The notes under the pieces are model-generated. The model did no database searches. It was not told where the DNA came from and saw only the letters and a list, made by a program, of their open reading frames with translations. Shown here in pieces: positions 7,393 to 21,700 of a stretch of DNA of 33,312 nt (positions within the stretch are counted from its first letter, which is position 1; the number at the start of each line of letters is the position of its first letter). Position numbers and translations under genes: made by a program. This stretch comes from Brugia malayi (Eukaryota; Nematoda; Chromadorea; Rhabditida; Onchocercidae): positions 1 through 33,312 of the forward strand of contig NW_025062315.1 in assembly GCF_000002995.4 (NCBI RefSeq), in the 5' to 3' direction.

Positions 7393-8285
7393 AAATAAAA
7401 ACAAAAGTTTTCTGTTCCGATAAAAAAAAAAAAACAAGCTTTCTGTGCTAATTGCATTTCAGGATATTAGCAAATCATTCAAACTAGACAAGATGGACAA
7501 ATGCGTTAAAAGGAAAGTTGAAAAATTAGAAAAAAACTGCAATCCAAAACATTTTTCGTTATTTGGATAAAGTTTTGGCTAGAAATTTCTGGAAAATATT
7601 TGCATTGCACTGAGAATGGCTCAGTGAATAATGCTTTCGCTTTCTCTATTATGATAAATTCACTGCAATCAGATTGATGGATAGATCATTAACTATATTA
7701 TGTTTGCAGCAGAAAAAAGTTGATTAGAACAAAGTTAAATAATACATAAAGTTTGCTAAATTGATGGGTTAAATAAACGATATTCACAACAGATTGTTTT
7801 AAATTGCAATTAAAGGCAAGCGAAGAGAACACATAGTTGGATATTTATATGGAACATATTTTGTCATTTCTTCGCTATTTATTGCTTTTAATTATTGAAG
7901 ACTAAGAATTGTGCAGATTTATAGCGCGGATCAAGTAGTTGAAGTAATGACATGGTCATAGATCGCAAAACGATAACTTCTGGCTCGGCATTTCATAGTA
8001 ATATTGATTGTTCTCGTTTTTTTTTTTTTTTTTTTTTTTTGAACAGTTTCATTAACATTTGAAATTCATTTTTTCTTATACACTGCTTCATTTATAAAAG
8101 ATTTTTCTAGATTTTAGATGAGAAACACTAATTTAAGATACCAATGAACTGATTAAATAATAGGACAATTACATTATTTTACTAATTTCACTAGAGCAAA
8201 AAAATGAGCAAGAATGCTATATCAGTACGCTACAGCAATTCAAAAACCTGATGATCCGCATGATTTAGCCGATGATTTTTTGCGT
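7393..8285. other. AT-rich leader block, copy 2
   Basis: It matches 1-892 apart from homopolymer lengths and a single substitution (CTGTTCCG for CTGTACCG). It carries the same 7-bp inverted repeat, LLDPRYK minus-strand remnant and 26-codon frame. Nothing intact is seen. Confidence 0.55.
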
Positions 8286-10014
8286 AAAACTTAATTACAA
8301 AAGCGTATTTTAATATTTAAACTATAAAATGACAATACAATATATAACCAGCTCTGGTACAACGCACGTAACATAGTCAATTAAGTTCAAAATAAGCTTT
8401 TTTTTAGTAGTTTTGGCACTTAATAAAAATTGAAATTGATAAATTGGAACCAATTTCCTTGTCTAATGTAAGAAAACTATAACAAATTTTAAAATTTTTA
8501 AAAAATTCAAAATTTAAATTTGAATTTAAATTTAATTTAAATTCTTAAATTGAATTAAAATCACGATTAATTGAAAGTTTTATTAATTTTGCTGATGAAT
8601 TTATGCGCAAAACTTAATTACAAAAGCGTATTTTAAAATTTAAACTATATAATAACAACGCAATATACGACCAGCACTGGTACAATGCACGTAACATAGT
8701 ATATTAGGTTCAAAATAAGCTTTTTTTAGCAGTTTTGGCACTTAATTAAAATTGAAATTGATAAATTGGAACCAATTTCCTTGTCTAATGTAAGAAAACT
8801 ATAACAAATTTTAAAAAATTCAAAATTTAAATTTGAATTTAAATTTAATTTAAATTCTTAAATTGAATTAAAATCATGATTAATTGAAAGTTTTATTAAT
8901 TTTGCTGATGAATTTATGCGCAAAACTTAATTACAAAAGCGTATTTTAATATTTAAACTATAAAATAACAACGCAATATACGACCAGCACTGGTACAATG
9001 CACGTAACATAGTCAATTAATTTCAAAATAAGCTTTTTTTAGTAGTTTTGGCACTTAACTAGAATTAAAATTGATAAATTACAACCAATTTCCTTGTCTA
9101 ATGTAAGAAAACTATAACAAATTTTAAAATTTTTAAAAAATTCAAAATTTAAATTTGAATTTAAATTTAATTTAAATTCTTAAATTGAATTAAAATCATG
9201 ATTAATTGAAAGTTTTATTAATTTTGCTGATGAATTTATGCGCAAAACTTAATTACAAAAGCGTATTTTAATATTTAAACTATAAAATAACAACGCAATA
9301 TACGACCAGCACTGGTACAATGCACGTAACATAGTCAATTAATTTCAAAATAAGCTTTTTTTAGTAGTTTTGGCACTTAACTAGAATTAAAATTGATAAA
9401 TTACAACCAATTTCCTTGTCTAATGTAAGAAAACTATAACAAATTTTAAAATTTTTAAAAAATTCAAAATTTAAATTTGAATTTAAATTTAATTTAAATT
9501 CTTAAATTGAATTAAAATCATGATTAATTGAAAGTTTTATTAATTTTGCTGATGAATTTATGCGCAAAACTTAATTACAAAAGCGTATTTTAATATTTAA
9601 ACTATAAAATGACAACGCAATATACGACCAGCACTGGTACAATGCACATAACATAGTAAATAAGGTTCAAAATAAGCTTTTTTTAGCAGTTTTGGCACTT
9701 AATTAAAATTTAAATTGATAAATTGGAACCAATTTCCTTGTCTAATGTAAGAAAACTATAACAAATTTTAAAATTTTTAAAAAATTCAAAATTTAAATTT
9801 GAATTTAAATTTAATTTAAATTCTTAAATTGAATTAAAATCATGATTAATTGAAAGTTTTATTAGTTTTGCTGATAAGTTTATGCGCAAAACTTAATTAC
9901 AAAGCGTATTTTAATATTTAAACTATAAAATGACAACGCAATATACGACCAGCACTGGTACAATGCACGTAACATAGTCAATTAAGTTCAAATTAAGCTT
10001 TTTTTTAGTAGTTT
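8286..10014. repeat. HhaI satellite array, copy 2: 5 complete monomers plus a partial
   Basis: Monomer phase points are 8286, 8609, 8922, 9243, 9566 and 9888. The second monomer is about 10 bp short because part of the TTTTAAAATTTTTAAAAAATTC run is missing near 8808-8820. The same divergent edge monomers stand at both ends as in copy 1, and the right edge breaks into cox3 at the same base. Confidence 0.97.
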
Positions 10015-10699
10015 CTATTCTTTTTTATTTGTTTTTTGTATCTTTTATGTGTATGGATAAAGGATGTTTTTTTAGAAGATATTAATATTCTTTTTTCTTT
10101 TTATGGACAATATTCTTTTTATGATTATCGAATATTTGATCAAAGATTTCGGTAATTTTTATTTATTGAATTGACTTTATTTTTTTCTATTTTTCGGACT
10201 TCTTTAGATTCTTCTTTATATCTTTTAACTTGGTTAGGGGGAATTTGATCTCCTGTGGGTATTTTATCTCCAGATTATCTTGGTATTAATGGTATAACTA
10301 GTTTATTTTTGATAATGCATAGTCAATGCATAGTCCATTTTAAAATTTTCTCGACGATATTTGTGTTTAAATATGGATAAATGTGAGAATTTTTTATTGT
10401 TGTGTATTTTTATTGATGCATTTTTTTTAATGTTTCCAATTTTTTAAATGCACTCATAATTGCTTTGTTATGAATGATAGAATTTATGGTAGAATTTTTT
10501 ATATTGGCACTGGATTGCATGGAAGTCATGTATTAATTGGTGTTTTTTTTTTTTCTTGTTATTAATTTTTTTTCCTGTTAAATTGCATAATTTTAATTGA
10601 TATCATACTCAAGCATACGATATATCCATTGATTATTGGCGTTTTTCAGAATGAATGTGAGGTATTATGTTTTGTTTATTATATGTTTGAGGCTCTTAA
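10015..10699 (+). pseudogene. cox3: NUMT: broken cox3 fragment, copy 2
   Basis: This matches 2954-3638 base for base as far as I compared. The in-frame TAA, the 11-bp duplication (10314-10335), the 12-T frameshift and the terminal TAA are all shared. The lesions are therefore older than the duplication of the composite unit. TGA codons must be read as Trp for the COX3 motifs to appear. Confidence 0.9.
10314..10335 (+). repeat. 11-bp tandem duplication inside cox3 NUMT, copy 2
   Basis: AATGCATAGTC is repeated at the same place as in copy 1. Confidence 0.9.
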
Positions 10700-11257
10700 T
10701 TTTTATTTGTAAGATATCTATTTTATTTTGTTATTTTTTAGGGCTTATTTTCAATGATAATTTTTTGTTATTTTTATATTTTTTTTTTTACTTTATTTAT
10801 ATTTTTCTTTTTCAATATAATTATTACCAAATATTAGTAATTATTCTATTAACAATTACTAAATTAAATACAATTCTTAGAGTATTATAACTTTAATGTT
10901 ATAGAATTGTATTTATTTAATAAACCAACTACTTCATTCTTAATAAATAAATTATCCTATATGTGTATATATTATAAAATTATTAGTGTTGATTTGCAAT
11001 GCTAAGATTTTTATGCACTAGGGCTTTTTAGTGTGTATTCGTTTTAAGCGCGGCTGGTTTTAAGCTAGTAGGAATTTTAAGTATTATTTTTGTATAACTA
11101 ATTGTTGATTAGTAGGTTAAAGATTCTTTTAATGTGGTATGATAATTTTTAAGTCTGTGAGACTCATATTTTCGAGGTTTTACCATATTTGAAAGATTAT
11201 TTTAAATTTAGAATTTTTGACTCTTAATCTTTTTATTTTTATGTTATTTTTGTAAAG

Positions 11258-11259
<2 letters not shown>
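10700..11259. other. Probable mitochondrial non-coding spacer, copy 2
   Basis: It has the same hairpin series as copy 1, with the 13-bp arms at 10865-10877 and 10903-10915. No tRNA or rRNA could be proved. Confidence 0.5.
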
Positions 11260-11316
<57 letters not shown>

Positions 11317-11343
11317 TTATTTTTTTTTTTTTTTTTTTTTTTT
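11260..11343 (+). repeat. Double poly-T tract, copy 2
   Basis: Runs of about 52 T and 24 T are separated by AAAAATTA. The lengths differ from copy 1. Confidence 0.85.
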
Positions 11344-11557
11344 AATAGGACGTCATTTGTTGGGTGGAATACAGTATCGTGTTGGACCTAATAAAGTTGG
11401 TTACTCTGGAGTTTTTCAAGCGTTATTTGATGGTCTTAAATTATTGAAGAAGAAAGGTAAAGAAGGTTTTTTTTTTTTATTTTTCTTCTTGACTATCTTT
11501 TTTGTTAATGCTTATTTGTGGCTATTATATATATCTAGCCTATTATATTTCGTTTAG
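11344..11557 (+). pseudogene. nad1: NUMT: nad1 fragment, copy 2
   Basis: It gives the same peptide as copy 1, including VGPNKVGYSG and ALFDGLKLL, with poly-T replacing the N-terminus and the T-rich join toward the second cox3 piece. Confidence 0.85.
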
Positions 11558-11707
11558 GTGTATTAGGGGTGGATGTCGGGTTAGTTTTATTTATAAATAT
11601 GGGTACATCTTATTCTTTCTTAATTTTCTTTTGTAGCTTTTGTATAATTAATTTTTAGTGAATGAAGGATGTTTTTTTTTGAAGATATTAGTGGGCAATA
11701 TTCCAGA
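11547..11707 (+). pseudogene. cox3: NUMT: second (N-terminal) cox3 fragment, copy 2
   Basis: It is identical in content to 4490-4650: VGLVLFINMG, a TAG stop, KDVFF, a T-run slip, then EDISGQYS. Confidence 0.65.
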
Positions 11708-11743
11708 AGCTTTAATATGTCCTTGCAACAATACTTGAATGAT

Positions 11744-11873
11744 AACAAACCATTTACAAGGCAACAATAAACATATTCTTGTTTTAGTTACCACTTATAA
11801 ACCAATTGCAAGCTACTTATAAACGACTCACAAACCATCTACAAACTACTTACAAACCAATTACAAACCAACA
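11744..11873. repeat. Short degenerate 11-bp minisatellite, copy 2
   Basis: It matches 4687-4816 and bounds the stomatin-like block on its low-coordinate side. Confidence 0.8.
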
Positions 11874-12090
11874 AAAATTAAAACCACTCAATTATTAACA
11901 ATCAAACTTATCGATTAAATTAAACAAATCACTATTTTATTCTTAAAATTCAACTGTTATCATGTTTTTGTTTTAGTGCAAAAAAATCATATTTTATTTC
12001 AAATTTTCAACTTTTAGCATTCGATTAATAGATTTTACTAGTAAAAATGATTTTCTTTTATTTTCATATTTAAATGAATAAATAACTTAC

Positions 12091-13278
12091 TTGCATTTGC
12101 ATAAAAATAGCTTCTCGATCGCTGACCATTTCAGCTAAAATTTTTTGTACCAAGTATATTTCTAAATGTTGTTTGTACCAATAATTTAGTGGAACGACCA
12201 GCATCCTCAACATTTGTCACGGATACAGTGACATTCGAAATACGGAAATATATGACTGCATTTACAGCTACTGTCACCGAATCGCATGAAAAAATCTACA
12301 TTTTATTGTTATTTTATAAGATGAAAAAAAAAAAAAATTTTTAATTTGAAAAAAATGAAAAAATTGTTGAAATTTCAACATTTTTGATAAATGATTATAA
12401 AAAGGAATTCAATTAAAAGATAGGTAATGCTATTAAGAAAAGATATGCTTTGTTTGATGAAAAATTTAATCTAACATTAATGCTATCAATAAATTATTAC
12501 ATTGTTATGCAAGTGACTCAATTAAACATAATTAAACACATACAAATCTTTTTGAGTTATGAATTAAATGAAAGAAAAAAGGAAGTAAATTATTATAATA
12601 AAATTAAAATAAATAAGTAAAAAAAAATACCTCGTGTGGTGGTACATCAAATGATACGAAACGTAAATCCACTTTCCTGTAGCAATCAATGCATGGCAAA
12701 ATAAAAAATAAGCCTATAAAAAGCATACAAAAATTTTATAAAATATTTCCGAGTGCAAATATAAATTTAAAAAAATAAAAATTTTTCTAGAAAAAAAAAA
12801 ATAATAATCCAGGTCCTCGAGCTTTACCAGTCATTAATTTTCCCAAACGAAATATCACTGCTCACTCATATTCTTGTACAACCTGAAATAATTTCACTGA
12901 AAATACTACTTATTATGTTAATCATATGTACAAAAAAAATTCATAAATGATAAAGTAGAGAAAAATTCGATCAAAATTTTAAGTTTTTCAAAAATTATTT
13001 TTTATCTCTCGTTACTTTTCTTTTTCGCTATCTCTCTTTTTACCTTCTACTTTTAATCTTATTCTCATCTATTTTAAAATCTTCTTTAAAAATCATCAAA
13101 AAAAATTTTTTAATTGTAAGAAATCAGTAACCAATTAAATTTGAAACCTTAAAACCAATTAAAATTTGAAACAAACACAAGCTGAAAATGGTAGCGCTAA
13201 TAAGACGGCAACATATGCCACAATTATAAGCATCCAACCACAAATGCCAAACTCAAGTTTAATACTAGCTGGAATCAT
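12091..13278 (-). pseudogene. Stomatin/PHB-family 5' gene fragment, copy 2
   Basis: The exons lie at 13278-13165 (ATG, membrane hairpin), 12882-12810, 12713-12631 and about 12286-12091. The TGA in the second exon, the extra base in the AAAAAATTTT run of the fourth exon and the intact GTAAGT donor after MQMQ are all as in copy 1. Intron differences are confined to A-run lengths around 12324-12363. Confidence 0.9.
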
Positions 13279-13826
13279 CTACTAATGTTTTGAATTGAAA
13301 TTGTTTATGCTTGAAAAAACAAAGAAAAAAAATAGTGAATAATAAAATTACTTTTACCGGAATATGCCCTACCAAGCTATTTTCATTTTAATATTTTTAA
13401 TTACTTTCTCCTTAACACTGAATCTTTCTGCCTTGAATCATATTACATGTTTTTTCTTTTTTTTTTTTTTTAATTTAAAATTAATAAATCCGCAGCATAA
13501 AATGAGAAGAAACTCTTTAGCACAGCAGTAACTCGTATTTGTTCAACAAAGTTTAATCGACTGAATTAAACAATTATCGAATTATAAAGTGAATAATTTC
13601 AAAAATAATCTCGCTTAACTTGCTAGATAAAGCTACAAAATCAAAATCAATGAACATAACATATAATTTTTGATCGTAAATGGAAAAACCGAAATCAATT
13701 AAAGCATATCCTTTTAGTATATTAATTTAAATCTTAGAAAAGAGGTAAAGACCGAGACCGAGGTGCTTGATGACAAACCATTATAACAAAGCAACAATAA
13801 ACATCTTCTTGCTTTAGTTACTAGCT
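13279..13826. other. AT-rich block and minisatellite leader, copy 2
   Basis: It matches 6223-6770. No gene is seen. The leader homologous to the short minisatellite starts near 13770. Confidence 0.5.
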
Positions 13827-14822
13827 ACAAACCATTTACAAACCAACCGCAAACCAATTACAAACCAATTACAAACCACTCACAAACCAATTACAAACCA
13901 CCTACAAACCAATTACAAACCACCTACAAACCAATTACAAACCACCTACAAACCAATTACAAACCACTTACAAACCAATTACAAACCAACCGCAAACCAA
14001 TTACAAACCACTCACAAACCAATTACAAACCACTTACAAACCAATTACAAACCACTCACAAACCAATTACGAACCACCTACAAACCAATTACAAACCACC
14101 TACAAACCAATTACAAACCAATTACAAACCACTCACAAACCAATTACAAACCACTTACAAACCAATTACAAACCACTCACAAACCAATTACAAACCACCT
14201 ACAAACCAATTACAAACCACCTACAAACCAATTACAAACCACTTACAAACCAATTACAAACCAACCACAAACCAATTACAAACCACTTACAAACCAATTA
14301 CAAACCACTCACAAACCAATTACAAACCACTTACAAACCAATTACAAACCACTCACAAACCAATTACAAACCAATTACAAACCAATTACAAACCACCTAC
14401 AAACCAATTACAAACCAATTACAAACCACCTACAAACCAATTACAAACCACTTACAAACCAATTACAAACCACCTACAAACCAATTACAACCACTACAAA
14501 CCAATTACAAACCAATTACAAACCACTTACAAACACAAACAAAAAACACAAACAATTACAAACCACTACAAACCAATTACAAAAAAAAAAAAACAAACAA
14601 ACAAACCAATACAAACCACTTACAAACCAATTACAAACCACTACAAACCAATTACAAACCAATTACAAACCACCTACAAACCAATTACAAACCACTACAA
14701 ACCACTCTACAAACCAATTACAAACCACTACAAACCAATTACAAACCACCTACAAACACTCACAAACAATTACAAACACTACAAACCAATTACAAACCAC
14801 TCACAAACCATTACAAACAAAC
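13827..14822. repeat. 11-bp minisatellite array, copy 2 (about 90 units), degenerate at its end
   Basis: It is regular to about 14480, then irregular. There are 8- to 10-bp units (CACTACAAAC, CAATACAAAC) and a patch near 14531-14610 with CACAAACAAAAAACACAAAC and a 13-A run. The irregular part is either genuine array-edge decay or long-read error in a low-complexity repeat. Confidence 0.92.
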
Positions 14823-14844
14823 CTGCCTTATTTCATGTAATTAA

Positions 14845-15737
14845 AAATAAAAACAAAAGTTTTCTGTACCGATAAAAAAAAAAAAAACAAGCTTTCTGTG
14901 CTAATTGCATTTCAGGATATTAGCAAATCATTCAAACTAGACAAGATGGACAAATGCGTTAAAAGGAAAGTTGAAAAATTAGAAAAAAACTGCAATCCAA
15001 AACATTTTTCGTTATTTGGATAAAGTTTTGGCTAGAAATTTCTGGAAAATATTTGCATTGCACTGAGAATGGCTCAGTGAATAATGCTTTCGCTTTCTCT
15101 ATTATGATAAATTCACTGCAATCAGATTGATGGATAGATCATTAACTATATTATGTTTGCAGCAGAAAAAAGTTGATTAGAACAAAGTTAAATAATACAT
15201 AAAGTTTGCTAAATTGATGGGTTAAATAAACGATATTCACAACAGATTGTTTTAAATTGCAATTAAAGGCAAGCGAAGAGAACACATAGTTGGATATTTA
15301 TATGGAACATATTTTGTCATTTCTTCGCTATTTATTGCTTTTAATTATTGAAGACTAAGAATTGTGCAGATTTATAGCGCGGATCAAGTAGTTGAAGTAA
15401 TGACATGGTCATAGATCGCAAAACGATAACTTCTGGCTCGGCATTTCATAGTAATATTGATTGTTCTCGTTTTTTTTTTTTTTTTTTTTTTTGAACAGTT
15501 TCATTAACATTTGAAATTCATTTTTTCTTATACACTGCTTCATTTATAAAAGATTTTTCTAGATTTTAGATGAGAAACACTAATTTAAGATACCAATGAA
15601 CTGATTAAATAATAGGACAATTACATTATTTTACTAATTTCACTAGAGCAAAAAAATGAGCAAGAATGCTATATCAGTACGCTACAGCAATTCAAAAACC
15701 TGATGATCCGCATGATTTAGCCGATGATTTTTTGCGT
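14845..15737. other. AT-rich leader block, copy 3
   Basis: It matches 1-892 except for homopolymer lengths, with no intact gene. Confidence 0.55.
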
Positions 15738-18700
15738 AAAACTTAATTACAAAAGCGTATTTTAATATTTAAACTATAAAATGACAATACAATATATAAC
15801 CAGCTCTGGTACAACGCACGTAACATAGTCAATTAAGTTCAAAATAAGCTTTTTTTTAGCAGTTTTGGCAAATTGATAAATTGAACCAATTTCCTTGTCT
15901 AATGTAAGAAAAACTATAACAAATTTTAAAATTTTTAAAAAATTCAAAATTTAAATTTGAATTTAAATTTAATTTAAATTCTTAAATTGAATTAAAATCA
16001 TGATTAATTGAAAGTTTTATTTAATTTTGCTGATGAATTTATGCGCAAAACTTAATTACAAAGCGTATTTTAATATTTAAACTATAAAATGACAACGCAA
16101 TATACGACCAGCACTGGTACAATGCACGTAACATAGTCAATTAATTTCAAAATAAGCTTTTTTTAGCAGTTTTGGCACTTAATTAAAATTGAAATTGATA
16201 AATTGGAACCAATTTCCTTGTCTAATGTAAGAAAACTATAACAAATTTTAAAATTTTTAAAAAATTCAAAATTTAAATTGAATTTAAATTTAATTTAAAT
16301 TCTTAAATTGAATTAAAATCATGATTAATTGAAAGTTTTATTTAATTTTGCTGATGAATTTATGCGCAAAACTTAATTACAAAAGCGTATTTTAATATTT
16401 AAACTATAAAATGACAACGCAATATACGACCAGCACTGGTACAATGCACATAACATAGTAAATTAGGTTCAAAATAAGCTTTTTTAGCAGTTTTGGCACT
16501 TAATTAAAATTGAAATTGATAAATTGGAACCAATTTCCTTGTCTAATGTAAGAAAACTATAACAAATTTTAAAATTTTTAAAAAATTCAAAATTTAAATT
16601 TTGAATTTAAATTTAATTTAAATTCTTAAATTGAATTAAAATCATGATTAATTGAAAGTTTTATTAATTTTGCTGATGAATTTATGCGCAAAACTTAATT
16701 ACAAAAGCGTATTTTAATATTTAAACTATAAAATGACAACGCAATATACGACCAGCACTGGTACAATGCACATAACATAGTAAATTAGGTTCAAAATAAG
16801 CTTTTTTTAGCAGTTTTGGCACTTAATTAAAATTAAAATTGATAAATTAGAACCAATTTCCTTGTCTAATGTAAGAAAACTATAACAAATTTAAAATTTT
16901 TAAAAAATTCAAAATTTAAATTTGAATTTAAATTTAATTTAAATTCTTAAATTGAATTAAAATCATGATTAATTGAAAGTTTTATTAATTTTGCTGATGA
17001 ATTTATGCGCAAAACTTAATTACAAAAGCGTATTTTAATATTTAAACTATAAAATGACAACGCAATATACGACCAGCACTGGTACAATGCACATAACATA
17101 GTAAATTAGGTTTCAAAATAAGCTTTTTTTAGCAGTTTTGGCACTTAATTAAAATTGAAATTGATAAATTGGAACCAATTTCCTTGTCTAATGTAAGAAA
17201 ACTATAACAAATTTTAAAATTTTTAAAAATTCAAAATTAAATTTGAATTTAAATTTAATTTAAATTCTTAAATTGAATTAAAAATCATGATTAATTGAAA
17301 GTTTTATTAATTTTGCTGATGAATTTATGCGCAAAACTTAATTACAAAAGCGTATTTTATATTTAAACTATAAAATGACAACGCAATATACGACCAGCAC
17401 TGGTACAATGCACATAACATAGTAAATTAGGTTCAAAATAAGCTTTTTTTAGCAGTTTTGGCACTTAATTAAAATTAAAATTGATAAATTGGAACCAATT
17501 TCCTTGTCTAATGTAAGAAAACTATAACAAATTTTAAAATTTTTAAAAATTCAAAATTTAAATTTGAATTTAAATTTAATTTAAATTCTTAAATTGAATT
17601 AAAATCATGATTAATTGAAAGTTTTATTAATTTTGCTGATGAATTTATGCGCAAAATTAATTACAAAAGCGTATTTTAATATTTAAACTATAAAATGACA
17701 ACGCAATATACGACCAGCACTGGTACAATGCACATAACATAGTAAATTAAGGTTCAAAATAAGCTTTTTTTAGCAGTTTTGGCACTTAATTAAAATTGAA
17801 ATTGATAAATTGGAACCAATTTCCTTGTCTAATGTAAGAAACTATAACAAATTTTAAAATTTTTAAAAAATTCAAAATTTAAATTTGAATTTAAATTTAA
17901 TTTAAATTCTTAAATTGAATTAAAATCATGATTAATTGAAAGTTTTATTAATTTTGCTGATGAATTTATGCGCAAAACTTAATTACAAAGCGTATTTTAA
18001 TATTTAAACTATAAAATGACAACGCAATATACGACCAGCACTGGTACAATGCACATAACATAGTAAATTAAGGTTCAAAATAAGCTTTTTTTAGCAGTTT
18101 TGGCACTTAATTAAAATTTAAATTGATAAATTGGAACCAATTTCCTTGTCTAATGTAAGAAAACTATAACAAATTTTAAAATTTTTAAAATTCAAAATTT
18201 AAATTTGAATTTAAATTTAATTTAAATTCTTAAATTGAATTAAAATCATGATTAATTGAAAGTTTTATTAATTTTGCTGATGAATTTATGCGCAAAACTT
18301 AATTACAAAAGCGTATTTTAATATTTAAACTATAAAATGACAACGCAATATACGACCAGCACTGGTACAATGCACGTAACATAGTCAATTAGGTTCAAAA
18401 TAAGCTTTTTTTTAGTGGTTTTGGCACTTAACTAAATTAAAATTGATAAATTAGAACCAATTTCCTTGTCTAATGTAAGAAAACTATAACAAATTTTAAA
18501 ATTTTTAAAAATTCAAAATTTAAATTTGAATTTAAATTTAATTTAAATTCTTAAATTGAATTAAAATCATGATTAATTGAAAGTTTTATTAATTTTGCTG
18601 ATGAATTTATGCGCAAAACTTAATTACAAAGCGTATTTTAATATTTAAACTATAAAATGACAACGCAATATACGACCAGCACTGGTACAATGCACATAAC

Positions 18701-21700
18701 ATAGTAAATTAGGTTCAAAATAAGCTTTTTTTAGCAGTTTTGGCACTTAATTAAAATTAAAATTGATAAATTGGAACCAATTTCCTTGTCTAATGTAAGA
18801 AAACTATAACAAATTTTAAAATTTTAAAAAATTCAAAATTTAAATTTGAATTTAAATTTAATTTAAATTCTTAAATTGAATTAAAATCATGATTAATTGA
18901 AAGTTTTATTAATTTTGCTGATGAATTTATGCGCAAAACTTAATTACAAAAGCGTATTTTAATATTTAAACTATAAAATGACAACGCAATATACGACCAG
19001 CACTGGTACAATGCACGTAACATAGTCAATTATTTCAAAATAAGCTTTTTTTAGCAGTTTTGGCACTTAATTAAAATTGAAATGATAAATTGGAACCAAT
19101 TTCCTTGTCTAATGTAAGAAAACTATAACAAATTTTAAAATTTTTAAAAATTCAAAATTTAAATTTGAATTTAAATTTAATTTAAATTCTTAAATTGAAT
19201 TAAAATCATGATTAATTGAAAGTTTTATTATTTTGCTGATGAATTTATGCGCAAAACTTAATTACAAAAGCGTATTTTAATATTTAAACTATAAAATGAC
19301 AACGCAATATACGACCAGCACTGGTACAATGCACATAACATAGTAAATTAGGTTCAAAATAAGCTTTTTTTAGCAGTTTTGGCACTTAATTAAAATTGAA
19401 ATTGATAAATTGGAACCAATTTCCTTGTCTAATGTAAGAAAACTATAACAAATTTTAAAATTTTTAAAAAATTCAAAATTTAAATTTGAATTTAAATTTA
19501 ATTTAAATTCTTAAATTGAATTAAAATCATGATTAATTGAAAGTTTTATTAATTTTGCTGATGAATTTATGCGCAAAACTTAATTACAAAAGCGTATTTT
19601 AATATTTAAACTATAAAATAACAACGCAATATACGACCAGCACTGGTACAATGCACATAACATAGTAAATTAATTTCAAAATAAGCTTTTTTTAGCAGTT
19701 TTGGCACTTAATTAAAATTGAAATTGATAAATTGGAACCAATTTCCTTGTCTAATGTAAGAAAACTATAACAAATTTTAAAATTTTTAAAAAATTCAAAA
19801 TTTAAATTTGAATTTAAATTTAATTTAAATTCTTAAATTGAATTAAAATCATGATTAATTGAAAGTTTTATTAATTTTGCTGATGAATTTATGCGCAAAA
19901 CTTAATTACAAAAGCGTATTTTAATATTTAAACTATAAAATAACAACGCAATATACGACCAGCACTGGTACAATGCACATAACATAGTAAATTAGGTTCA
20001 AAATAAGCTTTTTTTAGCAGTTTTGGCACTTAATTAAAATTGAAATTGATAAATTGGAACCAATTTCCTTGTCTAATGTAAGAAAACTATAACAAATTTT
20101 AAAATTTTTAAAAAATTCAAAATTTAAATTTGAATTTAAATTTAATTTAAATTCTTAAATTGAATTAAAATCATGATTAATTGAAAGTTTTATTAATTTT
20201 GCTGATGAATTTATGCGCAAAACTTAATTACAAAGCGTATTTTAATATTTAAACTATAAAATAACAACGCAATATACGACCAGCACTGGTACAATGCACA
20301 TAACATGGTAAATTAGTTTCAAAATAAGCTTTTTTTAGCAGTTTTGGCACTTAATTAAAATTGAAATTGATAAATTGGAACCAATTTCCTTGTCTAATGT
20401 AAGAAAACTATAACAAATTTTAAAATTTTTAAAAAATTCAAAATTTAAATTTGAATTTAAATTTAATTTAAATTCTTAAATTGAATTAAAATCATGATTA
20501 ATTGAAAGTTTTATTAATTTTGCTGATGAATTTATGCGCAAAACTTAATTACAAAAGCGTATTTTAATATTTAAACTATAAAATAACAACGCAATATACG
20601 ACCAGCACTGGTACAATGCACATAACATAGTAAATTAGGTTCAAAATAAGCTTTTTTTAGCAGTTTTGGCACTTAATTAAAATTGAAATTGATAAATTGG
20701 AACCAATTTCCTTGTCTAATGTAAGAAAACTATAACAAATTTTAAAATTTTTAAAAAATTCAAAATTTAAATTTGAATTTAAATTTAATTTAAATTCTTA
20801 AATTGAATTAAAATCATGATTAATTGAAAGTTTTATTAATTTTGCTGATGAATTTATGCGCAAAACTTAATTACAAAAGCGTATTTTAATATTTAAACTA
20901 TAAAATAACAACGCAATATACGACCAGCACTGGTACAATGCACATAACATAGTAAATTAGTTCAAAATAAGCTTTTTTTAGCAGTTTTGGCACTTAATTA
21001 AAATTGAAATTGATAAATTGGAACCAATTTCCTTGTCTAATGTAAGAAAACTATAACAAATTTTAAAATTTTTAAAAAATTCAAAATTTAAATTTGAATT
21101 TAAATTTAATTTAAATTCTTAAATTGAATTAAAATCATGATTAATTGAAAGTTTTATTAATTTTGCTGATGAATTTATGCGCAAAACTTAATTACAAAAG
21201 CGTATTTTAATATTTAAACTATAAAATAACAACGCAATATACGACCAGCACTGGTACAATGCACATAACATAGTAAATTAGTTTCAAAATAAGCTTTTTT
21301 TAGCAGTTTTGGCACTTAATTAAAATTGAAATTGATAAATTGGAACCAATTTCCTTGTCTAATGTAAGAAAACTATAACAAATTTTAAAATTTTTAAAAA
21401 ATTCAAAATTTAAATTTGAATTTAAATTTAATTTAAATTCTTAAATTGAATTAAAATCATGATTAATTGAAAGTTTTATTAATTTTGCTGATGAATTTAT
21501 GCGCAAAACTTAATTACAAAAGCGTATTTTAATATTTAAACTATAAAATAACAACGCAATATACGACCAGCACTGGTACAATGCACATAACATAGTAAAT
21601 TAGGTTCAAAATAAGCTTTTTTTAGCAGTTTTGGCACTTAATTAAAATTGAAATTGATAAATTGGAACCAATTTCCTTGTCTAATGTAAGAAAACTATAA

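Larger units (their letters stand above)
7393..14844. repeat. Composite higher-order repeat, copy 2
   Basis: It is 7452 bp long with the same block order as copy 1. It has one HhaI monomer fewer and a longer minisatellite. Point differences from copy 1 are few; most are changes of one or two bases in A or T runs. Confidence 0.95.
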
